Shown here one piece after another: positions 1-10,450 of a DNA stretch of 64,000 bases. The notes under the pieces were generated by a model. It made no database searches. It had not been told where the DNA came from and saw only the letters and a program-made list of their open reading frames with translations. Within the stretch, counting starts at the first letter, position 1. Each line of letters starts with the position of its first letter. The stretch covers positions 21,740,417 through 21,804,416 of the forward strand of contig NC_134415.1 of NCBI RefSeq assembly GCF_030867145.1, read 5' to 3'. This DNA comes from Opisthocomus hoazin. Its lineage: Eukaryota; Chordata; Aves; Opisthocomiformes; Opisthocomidae. The translations under genes were made by a program, and so were the position numbers.

Positions 1-373
1 AGAATTGTTGTGAAATGTTCTAGGCCAAATTCTCAGATGATGAAAAATAGCAGAATGCCATGGAAGAAAATGAGGTTTGTTAATGTATTCTAGATGATAA
101 TCTGATCCCTGGAGGGTTTTCGTATCATCATAAATTACTAGAACACCCATATCCTTCACACAAACCATTACTCAGTAAATGAATTTGCCCTAATGGGTCA
201 CAGAAACATTTGTAATTCCTTTCCTGTCCTTCATGATGTACAAATATCATAAAATAATCATTCAAGTAGATATGTATGCATGCATGTATGTTTGTATGAG
301 GTAATTAAATCTTACAGGTGAATAGTTTTGCACTGTTTTAACAAAATAGAAGAGTTCTTTTCTTGGTGCATAA

Positions 374-487
374 GGAAAAGAACCCATGATAAATCAGCCT
401 GTGAAAATGAAGTATCCCAGTGCTGACACAGGAACAGATCCTGAGCTTATTAGGCAAGCAGTAGAAAAAGCAAAAGAAGGATTTTTA
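374..487 (+). other. Exon-like open stretch, unidentified
   Basis: A pyrimidine-rich run followed by an AG at 372-374 resembles a splice acceptor. After it one frame reads through about 36 residues (including KMKYPSADTGTDPELIRQAV, then EKAKEGFLQ) to a TAA at 491-493. The composition is soluble and charged, like the end of a real protein, unlike the hydrophobic or cysteine-rich chance frames nearby. I do not recognise the family. It could be the last coding exon of a + strand gene starting left of the window, a fragment of a processed pseudogene, or chance. No flanking exon can be seen because the window begins 370 bases upstream. Confidence 0.25.
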
Positions 488-1751
488 CAGTAAAATTAGA
501 CCACTTTCTCTCAGTACAGCTTAAGTAGCATTGTTTTTATTATCCAGTATGTACAGCCCATGTGTTTTGTGTTTATCTTCAGGAAATTCAAATGTGTATT
601 CTGAGTGGTCATCAAAATTGACTAAAAGGAACAGTGAAGCACAAGTAGCTAGGATAATTTAAAATGTTTCATTGGAATTAATAAAAAAATACTTGGGAGA
701 GGGCAACTTAGCCTTTAAAGACCTTTGGAACGTTGGTGATCATCATTTTTTTGGCCATTATATTTGATGAGGGTTACGTGTATTTTAATTTCACTGAAAC
801 ATGTCCTCTGACCAGAAAAAGAGGAATTTGGCAATTTGTCTGGAATTCCTAAATGTTTGGCATCCTGGAAGTCCTAGTGATGTTGCCATTATACACAGAT
901 TGACTGTCCAGTGCATGCATGAGACCTCCACCATTATCATAATGCGAGAATGATCGTGGATGTGTTAGTTGTTGTATCTACTCTGGATTTTCCTATGCAT
1001 GCTGTTCTTTCTGGTATGAATGCCTCTGTACCTCAGTAACTGTGTAACTACATCTATTTTCAAAGGGCAATGTATGTAGAAGAAATGTAATACTTGTTTC
1101 CTTTCTAAGAAGAAGCTTATCTTGTCTAATGCTGCACTATTCGGAAAAAGAAAATAGAGCAAAGAAGGATAGTTGTACAGATAAGGCATAAGACTAAAGA
1201 TCAGACATGGGTATGTCATTTGTTTTATCCAGTGACTCAATCCCCCATCTGTAAAGAGGAGATACCTCTTACCATACTGTTAATTCACAAATGAACCCAA
1301 GTGCATAAAAATCTATAGCAATAGTGCGTGTGCCAAAAAGCAGGCACTCATTTATTGCATAAGAGGCATCTAAGGAAGACTACCTGACTACTTTAACAGC
1401 CTAAAAGCTGCAGTCTGAGGAAACATTTTGCCAGCTCTCTCACATTTTTCCAAACAACAGCACTGTGATCCAGTGTACTGGAAGGTCATCTAACCTGAGG
1501 GGACTGAAACAGCTGGTAAGTGTCTACTCACAACTCCATTTGCTGACCTTCCCGGTTTTTAAATATTATGTAGGAATTTACCGTGCCTGAGTACCAAAAA
1601 ATCACAATCTTTGGAATTCCTTTGGAATTCTTTGCACCTGCTCACAATCCCTAACATCCTGCTCTAAATTTGTCCTCCAGCATAGATGCCCATATGAGAT
1701 GCACTAGGTTTTACAGAGAAATTATCTTCAGGTGTCTTCAGATGCCCCCTC

Positions 1752-1899
1752 GTTGGAAATGTTCAGGGCCAGGTCAGATGGGGCTTTGAGAAACCTGGTC
1801 TAGTGGAAGGTGTCCCTGCCCATGGCAGGGGGGTTGGAACTAGGTGATCTTTAAGGTCACTTCCAACCCAAACCATCTTATGATTCTATGATTCTGTGG
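1752..1899 (+). mobile_element. CR1 LINE fragment, 3' end
   Basis: A 5'-truncated CR1 copy in forward orientation. It shows the typical CR1 tail: GGAAATGTTCAGGGCCAGG, then the GGTGATCTTTAAGGTCACTT block, then CCAACCC and the terminal short repeat TATGATTCTATGATTCTGTG. Only the non-coding 3' end remains, so it cannot encode anything. It is the same family as the copies at 36.7 and 38.7 kb. CR1 copies are characteristically truncated at the 5' end, as here. Confidence 0.9.
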
Positions 1900-4380
1900 T
1901 ATTGAAATACATTGTGAAGAGAGACTTCCTACTCGGGTGTGAATGTTCCTCACTCTCTAAATATATACAGTTATCTCAACTGTTATACACCCTACAGTAC
2001 CCTTGCAACTATGGAAAAATCATATCAAGAAGGAAATGAAAGTAAAGTTTTGCAATATGTGGCAATAACTGCAGCACAAACGATGGCCACAGTATACCTT
2101 CCTGCTATGTGTTAACTTCAACTCTGCTGGCAAAGTGACAGCAAGTTTGGAGAGATAAGAGGAAAGCAAGACAGAGCAAAAGAGATCATAATTTTTAAAT
2201 AGAAGTAGCAACCTCCACTTCTTTGTGTGAGACAAGAAATGACATTATCTTCCTCTCTGGTTTGAATGTGAAGGCAAATATTTTAATATAATAAATCAAG
2301 GACAAGAGCATGTGAGATGCTGAGAGCTTCACAGCTCTCTGCAGTACCTTGTAGTGAGTCTGGATGCAAAAGGTCAAGAGGTGTTTGTATGTGGTGAATG
2401 AATGATTTTGCAAGTACCTATTTAGTGTAGGAGGTTTTCTGTATATTTCAAGCCTACCAAAGAGTATCCTATGCCTCTCACTTGCTAGTTAAGTCATTTA
2501 CCAAAACCAGACTGATATCCTAACTGCACTACAGTGTTTGATCCCTGGACAGAGATGAAAATCCTTTTTATAGTTCCTGAAGATTTATGGGGATATACAT
2601 TCATGAGGATGTCTTGAGACTGTCTGAACAAATAGGTCATTAGTAAGCATTTAAGGCACTAGGATATCTGCATTGCCCACCAGGAATTTAAGAAACATGA
2701 CTGCAATAAAAGCATAAAGATTGCCACAGCTCCATTTCAGTGTCTTCTTACACAATACATATTATTACCTTTGGAAAGTATAAGATAAATATGCAAATAC
2801 ACATGTACACACAAATATTCTACATCCCTTCTTGCTCTTTTTCTGATTATTCAGTAACTAGGACCTATGTTTAACTAGGTAATTGGATCATTGACACCAA
2901 AAGCAATTAAAAACTCTAGTATTTTCAGTCAAAAGTAATGATGGAATTCCAGAGCCCTGTGTATCATTCTGTGTTCAGTGTGCCTTGGGATTTGAAAATC
3001 CAGCAGTAAATTGACAAAACACTTGATAAATGATGCAACAGGAAGTGCTCTCAGTAACTTCAACAGTCTTCTTATTTTCATGGAATCTGTCATTCAGCTC
3101 TCGACACATCACCTACTGAGGAAATATACTGGACTTAGCACTAGTGTGTATGATACACGTGGAACGGGGGAAAAAAACAGTTGAGGTCCCTGTATTTAAC
3201 GGATAGATCTTTTTCTGAAAGGTGTTTTATACTGAATAGTAACAGCAGAAGAACTTTGTGTCCTTACTTCTGAGTAGCAGAGAAGAAGAGAGCTTTGTTT
3301 AACATTCTTAAAGGGCTCACCTTACCTTACTAGAGGGACAGCCTTTACTGTATCACAAAGTCACTGTAAGCTTGTGACCAGTCCCTGCAAGCGATTCCAG
3401 TTTACAGATGGGAAACTGAAATGCTGGCATATCTACAGTAGGGAAGAGAGGACAGTGCAGAGATTCCTGGGCTAATTACATCCACGAGATTCAGTGCAAC
3501 ACCTTGAAGAGAAACTATCCAGGAACACTGGAATGGGATTGCTGTTATCATGGTGCTTTATCTGATCAATAAACTTGCCTCCCAGAAAGAGCTAAGTGGC
3601 TTGCCCACAGGGACATTCCGGGAGTCCACGAATTCGGGCAGGAAGCTTCACTGCAGTGTATAAATGTAGTTACAAGGGAGAAAACAGTGACCAAGTAGGA
3701 TGGTCTGTGACAGAGGAGGAGGTAAGCTCAGTCCCCTTTGAAGAGTCTGGATACTGCCCCAGAGACTGAAAAAGGAATGTGGCAGAATATGACCTTGCCT
3801 ACAACTTGCATGTTTGTTGTGGCAACAGGGCAGTTATGAAGTCAGCCAAAGACAGAATCTCTGCGGTCATTATGTTCTGGCCTTTGAACTGGGACAGCTG
3901 CTTTCACGTTTTCTGTATGGAAATCCTGTGAAGAGGAGACTGTTGCTTTATGTTTAGCCTTTTACCTGCCCTGTCTTTGGACATCAGTTACCCATGGTCA
4001 TCAGCTTGCTTTACTTTCTTCCTCTTCTGCTCCTCTTCCTCAAACTGAATAACAAACAAATTAATTGTCTTACTTGCCTTAATCTTTTCTCAGATGTGAA
4101 ATCTATGCCTTATATCACTTTTATAAAATGCAGCAAGTACTATGAGCCTGGAAACAAGAGGTTGAACTCTTAGTTTGCATGCTGAAATGTCTGTCTAGCT
4201 CCAGTCATTTAAAAGGATAGTATCAACCTCTAACTAATGACTAGATATACCCTATAAGTTGTGATTTGACTGTGCTGGAGGCAGTAAGAAACTCCCTGGT
4301 CCAAGGTAGATTTTCAGTCAAATTTTATTTCCATGAAAGAAAAGTGGATCATCATGATTGTGAAATCATGAGATCATAAC

Positions 4381-4408
4381 TCACCTCTGAGTTATTTCTC
4401 AGAGGTGA
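4381..4408. repeat. Perfect 11-bp inverted repeat
   Basis: TCACCTCTGAG at 4381-4391 and its exact reverse complement at 4398-4408 are separated by the six-base loop TTATTT. It could form a short hairpin in DNA or RNA. No function can be assigned. Confidence 0.7.
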
Positions 4409-4795
4409 AGAACCTCCGTGGCTGCCATTTTCCTGGGTTGACATCAAATTCAAAAGATGTGAAATCTTTCCATTTGGTCAAAAGAGCCATAGCGTTTGGT
4501 TTAGATCAACCAGGCCCTAAATATTTTTAGAATTTTCTTTACATTTTAAAATCAGAAAATTTGTATATGGTGGATATTTCATATTTTGCAGGACAACATT
4601 CAGTGGAAGATTTCTTTTCCAACTCTAGGAACGAACTTTTAAAAGGGAAATAATGGATATTAGAGAACTGGGAAGTCATTATTCAAATGTGTGAATAGTC
4701 ACTTGAACAAATATTCAGGTTTTAGATGAACATATTCTATTATCACCTCTCAGCTTAAATACAAATTTATCCTCCATCTCTCCAATTTATAGCAG

Positions 4796-5107
4796 GGAGC
4801 CATCAGAGACATGACAACACCGTCTTTCACCTCAGAGAGTGAAACAGAGAACCTGGATGCTAAGTGTCATATGGCACATTTGGACACGAAGGGAGGAACC
4901 AGTGCTTTGCAGTCAGAAGCATCCACCAATGAAGGGAAGCTGGAACAGCTCTGTGGCAAGGAGGTCGCAGCAGCCAATACTGACCTGGAGAGGATGACGT
5001 GGAATTTTGTGCTGGCTAGATTGAAATACGAACATGAGGATAATGAAAATCAAAGGCTTCATGAAGAGAGAATGGCGCAAATTCACCAACAGTCAGTAGA
5101 AAGATTG
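4796..5107 (+). other. TMEM247: TMEM247 exon, N-terminal and coil region
   Basis: The left edge is set by a pyrimidine-rich tract ending TTTATAGCAG at 4786-4795, a good splice acceptor. From 4796 five codons (GAIRD) run in frame into the ATG at 4811, so the coding region may continue from an earlier exon. An in-frame TAG at 4790-4792 would lie in the intron. The right edge is the donor TTG|GTAAGT at 5107/5108, after the sequence SVERL. Confidence 0.75.
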
Positions 5108-6886
5108 GTAAGTAGGGAAAGGAAAAAGGGTTGAACACAAAAGAGACTGAAACATTTATGTTCTATGTTAAGCAATTTGTAAGCTTTTATTCTTTTGCGT
5201 GTTGAATAGTACTGTGACTTCTTTTAAAGTTAGACTTGACTAGGTGATCTTTATAGCTTGTACATGTACTTGAGGAGAACGGAGTTGTTTTACTCACTAC
5301 AATATGAACTATGGTAACATTAATTGCTATAAGATACATTAAAGAACAGTTAACTCACAAATTAAGTTTATGACATAAAGTCCAATAATATTTTTCCCCC
5401 CTTATTTTTCCCCCCTGAACATCAGAGGAATCGCTCTGAACACCACTTTGATCAGTTTCCTGCTTCTACAGTGGGCTGAGTTTCCTGGCTTGGAAATTGA
5501 TCTGTTACATGACTCAGATAATAAATGCATGAATAAATGAGTGGATGAGAGAATCTACCAAAGTAGTGCAGATTTTCTAGACAGTTAGTCAGATTTTGCA
5601 AGCCCTTTTTTTACAGAACTAGCTGAAGTTATCACATATTCAGGCATAGGATTCTGTTGTTAACAGTAGTCCAGCCCAGAAAAGACCATTCTGTTTGGCA
5701 GAGTTTAGCAAATGGGACAGCTGCAAATCTTGGTTGTCTGGGCTCTTCCTGATCACATCAGCTGTCTGTGGGTCTGACTCTTCTCCAGTTCAATGCAATT
5801 TGTGACTGGACTGAGTTAGAGAGTAAGCAGAGTATCTGAATCTAAATCATCAATGTCTTCGAGGTACTTGCATGCTTGTCTTCTCTTGCATGTTCTGTGC
5901 TCTAAATCAGGACAGGATAGAAGGACGTGCTTTACACAGCATTTGTAGCATTTGCGTTGTGCTTGTATTGGAGCTCAGATCATGCACCATAATGGCACTC
6001 AGCTAAGCACCACAGAAGCCCTGAAGTTTTCCATGTGCATATGCATTTTTCTTCCATATAGCTAATCCACAGTCATGGATAGGATCTCACAGTTATGTGA
6101 AGTAAATGCAGTTCCAATTAAATCAATGAAGTTCTATCAGAAAAAAACCAGATGAGGATCAGGTCAAAAATATATTTGGCTAAATGACTGACATGCGTCT
6201 GGACTAAGGAAATCAACTACTGAATTCTTTTATTAAATTAAGACCTGAAAGTTTGCCATGAAAGTTTGAGCATGTATAAACATATGAAAATGACCATACA
6301 GTGAAAAAACACAGGCAACAGTTTGTGCCACAGATGCAGAGATGGATACGCAAAAGCCTTACCACAGGTGTGCACTTACTTCACACAAATGGCTTTGTTT
6401 ACCTGCACCCTCATTCTTGCAGTAAATACAAGGTCACTTAACCTTCATTTCAGAGAGAGAAAACCTAGCTCATGTTATGGATATGGAAGGGAATGTGACA
6501 CCTATTACTCGACAGCGTAGCTGATTTGCTCTCGGTTCAGGTGCTGGCTTATCTCACAGCAACTTTTTATGAACTGGGTGTGCCAGAGCGCCAGAGGTGC
6601 TCGGAGAAGCACATGGGCTGGGCACCAGTGGAACACAATCATGTGACATAACATGTATCTTTTCCTTTTTCCACAGTTGAGTCAAGGACTCCAAGACATA
6701 CTCCGGCCCACGAACCAGTATGCCTTGTTCCTATATTTCTTCATCATTATTTATGTTATTTATACAGCAGAGAAGCTGGTCACCTGCTTTTCCCAAAACC
6801 ATTACCTGTTCTGTTTTGCTATGGTGCTCTTTTACATTCTCAAAAAGATTTTCCAGGATTACAAACGTAAGAAAAAATGTTCTTAA
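4811..6886 (+). CDS. TMEM247: TMEM247, transmembrane protein 247 (two exons)
   Basis: Joined exons 4811-5107 and 6677-6886 give 168 residues with an intact frame across a GT-AG intron of 1569 bases. Residues 1-60 are acidic and low in complexity. Residues about 60-99 form a charged helix or coiled coil with the family motif LARLKYEHEDNENQRLHEER. Exon 2 begins LSQGLQDILRPTNQYALFLY, followed by two hydrophobic segments (about residues 115-130 and 141-158) and a lysine-rich tail. These match my memory of mammalian TMEM247 (motifs LTRLKYLHEKNQRQRQHE and GLQDLLLPQNQFAMFLY), an uncharacterised two-pass membrane protein beside EPAS1. The human protein is about 220 residues, so the N-terminus here is short. 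Either the bird form is shorter or an upstream coding exon joins at the acceptor at 4795. The molecular function is unknown. Confidence 0.85.
5108..6676 (+). other. TMEM247: TMEM247 intron
   Basis: The intron starts GTAAGT and ends TTTTTCCACAG. It is phase 0, falling between complete codons. Inside is a short tandem duplication of a TTATTTTTCCCCCC-like unit at about 5388-5414. I see no gene or repeat family in it. The 65-residue open frame at 6323 looks like chance. Confidence 0.8.
6677..6886 (+). other. TMEM247: TMEM247 terminal coding exon (membrane part)
   Basis: This exon encodes 69 residues and a TAA stop at 6884-6886. It contains the conserved GLQDILRP segment, the first membrane helix (YALFLYFFIIIYVIYT), a short connecting loop with NHYLFCF, the second helix (FAMVLFYILKKIF) and a basic C-terminus (YKRKKKCS). 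The basic tail is longer than in the human protein as I remember it. Confidence 0.85.
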
Positions 6887-7115
6887 AAAAGGCAGCATAT
6901 TGTACACTTTTTACCCCTGTTTTTGCTGCTTTTTATTATCTTTTCCTCACTACACCAATCATACATGCAGGATTTCAGCTATTGTTATATGCACAGTAGC
7001 CTAATTACAGAAAACTAACTGATTTCCACAAGAAAATGGCAACTGAATGACATCATTTGACTTCATGCTGTCTCACCAACACGTTTGGCACAATTCAGGG
7101 GCATTCATCTATACA

Positions 7116-7121
7116 AATAAA
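7116..7121 (+). terminator. TMEM247: TMEM247 polyadenylation signal
   Basis: A canonical AATAAA lies 230 bases after the stop codon. Cleavage is expected 10-30 bases downstream, giving a short 3' UTR ending near 7140. A second AATAAA lies near 7210. Confidence 0.65.
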
Positions 7122-7140
7122 GTTATACGCAATAAGAAAT

Positions 7141-9880
7141 CATTTTGGGATGTGTTCTTTCTATTTTATCTCACCTCCTTGGATTGAAATCATGACTTTG
7201 GCTTACCTATAATAAATTATCACAGAGAAGTTTCAGAGTTGGGTTTATTAGCATGGAGGGAGGTGCTCAGGAGAATTTGATATTCTGTGATGTGTTCATA
7301 CCATGGGCTGGGCAGACACCTTGCTTTGCTTTAGGGCTGTCTCTACCTCCGAGACAGAAGCATTCCCCTCTGTGCTGTGCCATCCTCCGTAGTTACACGC
7401 ACAGTTTCTAGCAGCGATAGAGCAGCAAGCACGAGAGAATGCACACATTCTTTATAATCGAGGTATTGCGATTTCTGAAGTTTCCACACTGATAAGGAAA
7501 GATATCAAATATAGCCCCAATAAAAGGTATTTTGTCTAGTGAGAATATGACTAGAGCTTTTTAATGTTACTTTAGTCAGACAATAGAGGATATTTCCAGC
7601 TGAGAAAAGGTGAAGAGTCACCTACCACATGGCATGTCAGGTTAGAGTAAGTACAACCTTCCAGTGTTTTTAGAATCAGAGCACAGTTCACCCATATATC
7701 CTCATGTGCATGCCTTACTCTGTTTTATTTAAAGAAGTCTTGTCTCAGTCTGCATTCTCTTTGCATTGTGTTCTTAACAGTAAAACAACCTGAAGAGTAT
7801 TTGATAGTCAGGCTGGGTAAGCAAAAAACCATTCAGGTCAGGGTGAAATGGGTGTAGCCTAACCCTGCTCAGGTTATCACGTATCCGTGATAAGTTTGAC
7901 CTCAGTCAAGGTGGTGTTCTCTGGACACGCCAGTGGCAATGTGTTTACAAAACCACTGCTACGTGCAAGGCTGTCTGAATCAAGGCAGTAGAGAAAAGAA
8001 TATCTCGGATCCAGGTGTAATGACTGGGTAGTTCCAGAATGAGCGCAGAGTGCAGGGTCTTCTCGTGTTTCCACAGCCTCTGCATTTCTGAAGCAGTGGA
8101 AGGTTACAAGGAGGGTCCACTTCACATATATGGAAAAGTCTGCAGAAGATTGGGATGAACAATGGCAAAATCTTCCTGAAAGGAAATTTAACCAGGCAAA
8201 GTGAGGTTGCTTGCTGTAGGCATAAACAGATTTAGAGAACTAGGCCAATCAAAAATAAGTGAATAAAAGCTTTATCCCAGCTGCAGTTCCTCTTTTTCAA
8301 GAAAAAATGACCGTTAGCTCCCACTGAAATCCTGGGCCCTCTCACTGCTTTAGGATCTCTGAGGAAGGCGGTGATTTGACTTTATTTTTTTAAATTACGT
8401 AAGAGTAAGACCTGTAAATAAGCTGCTTTCATATCTGTGTTTTTCTCCCTCTGAAATCATAAGAATGTCACCCAGCTGACAGAGAGAAGCCTGTCCTTTG
8501 GATTTTGCTGAATCTGAAAACACTACCTGTAGATAGCCTGTACATAAATATGGTTTGCAATAGCACAAGCGACTTTGAATACTTCTCTTCATTGTTGATA
8601 ATGCTTGGGTTTTAATCAACAGGAGAGATTATATCAATCTGCATTAAATATTCTTAATTAAATGACAGCTACAATTAGTCACAGATGTGAGACCACTGGA
8701 AGTTCCAGAATACGGAGTCTGCACAGAGGCATTATTTTTAATACTCATTTAATGCTAACTTTTGGGGAAGGGCAGAAGGAGTTGGTAGTCTTTTGCATTT
8801 TGTGTAGTGCACACAGGAAGTAATACTGGTCTTAAGACAGCTGCCTCACCATACACGCATGTTCCAAATGCACACATATCCCCATATCACAAAATCAAGG
8901 AGAAATATAGGTTAGCCTTTTCCAATAGGTGCTCTCCAAGTCATTGTCTGTACCCACGCTATACTTTTAAACTTCTTCCCACATTGATGCGAGCTAGATT
9001 TTTCTTTTAAGTGGCAGTTTCTGCGTAGCTGCCTAGCTTCTGGGAGCTGCAGCTCAACAACTGTTGAACTACCATGAATCCAGTGATAAAGTCATGGGAA
9101 GCAGCAATACAGGAAAAAAATAGATAGAATCCAAATTCCTCCCTAACTGCTTCAGGTCCTTCTGAGTTTTGATCAGCTCTTGCCCTTCCCTGGGGTGACA
9201 AACGCACCCTCTGAGTGGCCTGGCTGTGCCCTACACCCTTAACTTTTGACGGTAGGCACGCTCATCACGAAGCGTATGGTTTCATGTGAAACCACAGGAA
9301 ACTTGGTGGTTTCAGCTATTTTAAGCCTAAAAGTAGGCAGTATTTTACAGCTGGTTTGATTTCAAGAGAACCACAGCAAGTAAAAAGAGCTCGGAGTTGT
9401 AGCATAAAGCTGCTCTAAAGCTTCAGAGGCCGTTATGAAGAGCTCCAAATTAATGATTAAAGATAACAATGTCCTAATTCCCATGGTTTTTGGCAGCCAA
9501 CTTGTGATTTACCAGTACCTGAGATGGGCATTGCTGATCTTGACAGAACGTTTGCCGATTCACCTACTAGCCAAGACTACTTTTAACAGCACTTATTTAT
9601 CGCTTTCGGATGAGGCGGCTGGCAGCACCACACCAAAGGGCAAACTCGGGAGCGAAGGGAAGGCGCCAGCCCGCGACACAACCAAAAACTTGTTTTGTCT
9701 TTCGCGACCTCATTCTGGGGGGCCTCTAGCCAGAAATGTCTCTAAACGTTAAAATGGGGTTTTTTAGCAGGCTGCAAGGTCAGCTTGGTCACAAAAGTTT
9801 GCGCGGGCTATTTTTCAGTTAATTGGTGACTTCAGCCCTCAGATTCACATTGCGAGCCCCAGATCAGCTCCTTCCTACGC
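7141..9880. other. Gene-free stretch between TMEM247 and CpG island
   Basis: Mostly AT-rich single-copy-looking DNA with short random open frames. I recognise no coding exon, RNA gene or interspersed repeat. Base composition becomes richer in G, C and CpG from about 9600 as the CpG island is approached. Confidence 0.55.
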
Positions 9881-9899
9881 AGAGGCTCAACCAACCTGA

Positions 9900-10450
9900 C
9901 CAACACCTTCCTTTTCTTCCCTCCCCCCCCCGCCCCCCGCAGTGGAAGCCGGGGCAGCGGGGACGAGCAGCAGGGCACGGCAGCGGCAGCTCGAACACCG
10001 GCCGCTGCTTCCAGCCCGAAGCAGCCCCGGCCGGGCAGACCGCCCGCTCCCGCCGCCCCGGCGGGGCACAGCGCGGGCCGGACGGAGCCCCGCACCGCAC
10101 CGCGCCGCCCTCCGCCCACCCGCCCCGGGACAGCGGCGGGACAGCCCCGCCCCGGGGCCGGCTGCGCTCAGGGCAGGCTGAGAGCGCGGGGAGCGATCGC
10201 TGCCCGGCCCCGGCAGCCAAGGGCAGAGCGGCCTCGGCGAGCTGCATCCCCGGGAGGGGGGGGTGAGTGATGCGAGCCCCGCTGTGCGAGGGGAGGGGGT
10301 GCCGCGGCTGCTGTCTCACGCTCACTTCTGCTGCGGCAGCGTCCCGGCTGCCCGGCGGTACCTGGGTGCGCGGGTGGGCTCCCTGCCACCCCCGCCCGGC
10401 CGGCGCAGGGGGACGAAGAGGACGTCGGTGAAGGTAGGTGGTGGGACTCC
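9900..10450. promoter_or_regulatory. CpG island, orphan promoter
   Basis: A sharply bounded block very rich in G+C and in CpG, against AT-rich flanks. It contains GC-box-like runs such as CCGCCCCCCGC near 9930 and CCCCGCCCCGGGGCCGG near 10145. No TATA box is evident. Two good + strand splice donors lie at its right side: GTGAGT at 10263 and AAG|GTAGGT at 10431-10434. The natural reading is a CpG-island promoter with a + strand first exon ending at one of these donors. The arginine- and proline-rich open frames on both strands are the usual by-product of GC-rich sequence and are not called as proteins. No downstream coding exon was recognised, so the transcript may be a long non-coding RNA or have distant exons. 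Confidence 0.7.

Larger units (their letters stand above)
1..4795. other. Intergenic / upstream of TMEM247
   Basis: AT-rich non-coding sequence. The only items I can support in it are a CR1 tail at 1752-1899, an exon-like open stretch at 374-487 (listed separately), an ATGT-rich microsatellite-like patch near 268-298 and a perfect inverted repeat at 4381-4408. The short open reading frames are in random frames, unlike any family I know, and lack splice context, so I treat them as chance. A 5' non-coding or coding exon of TMEM247 may be hidden here, because the first recognised exon is preceded by a good splice acceptor. Confidence 0.6.
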
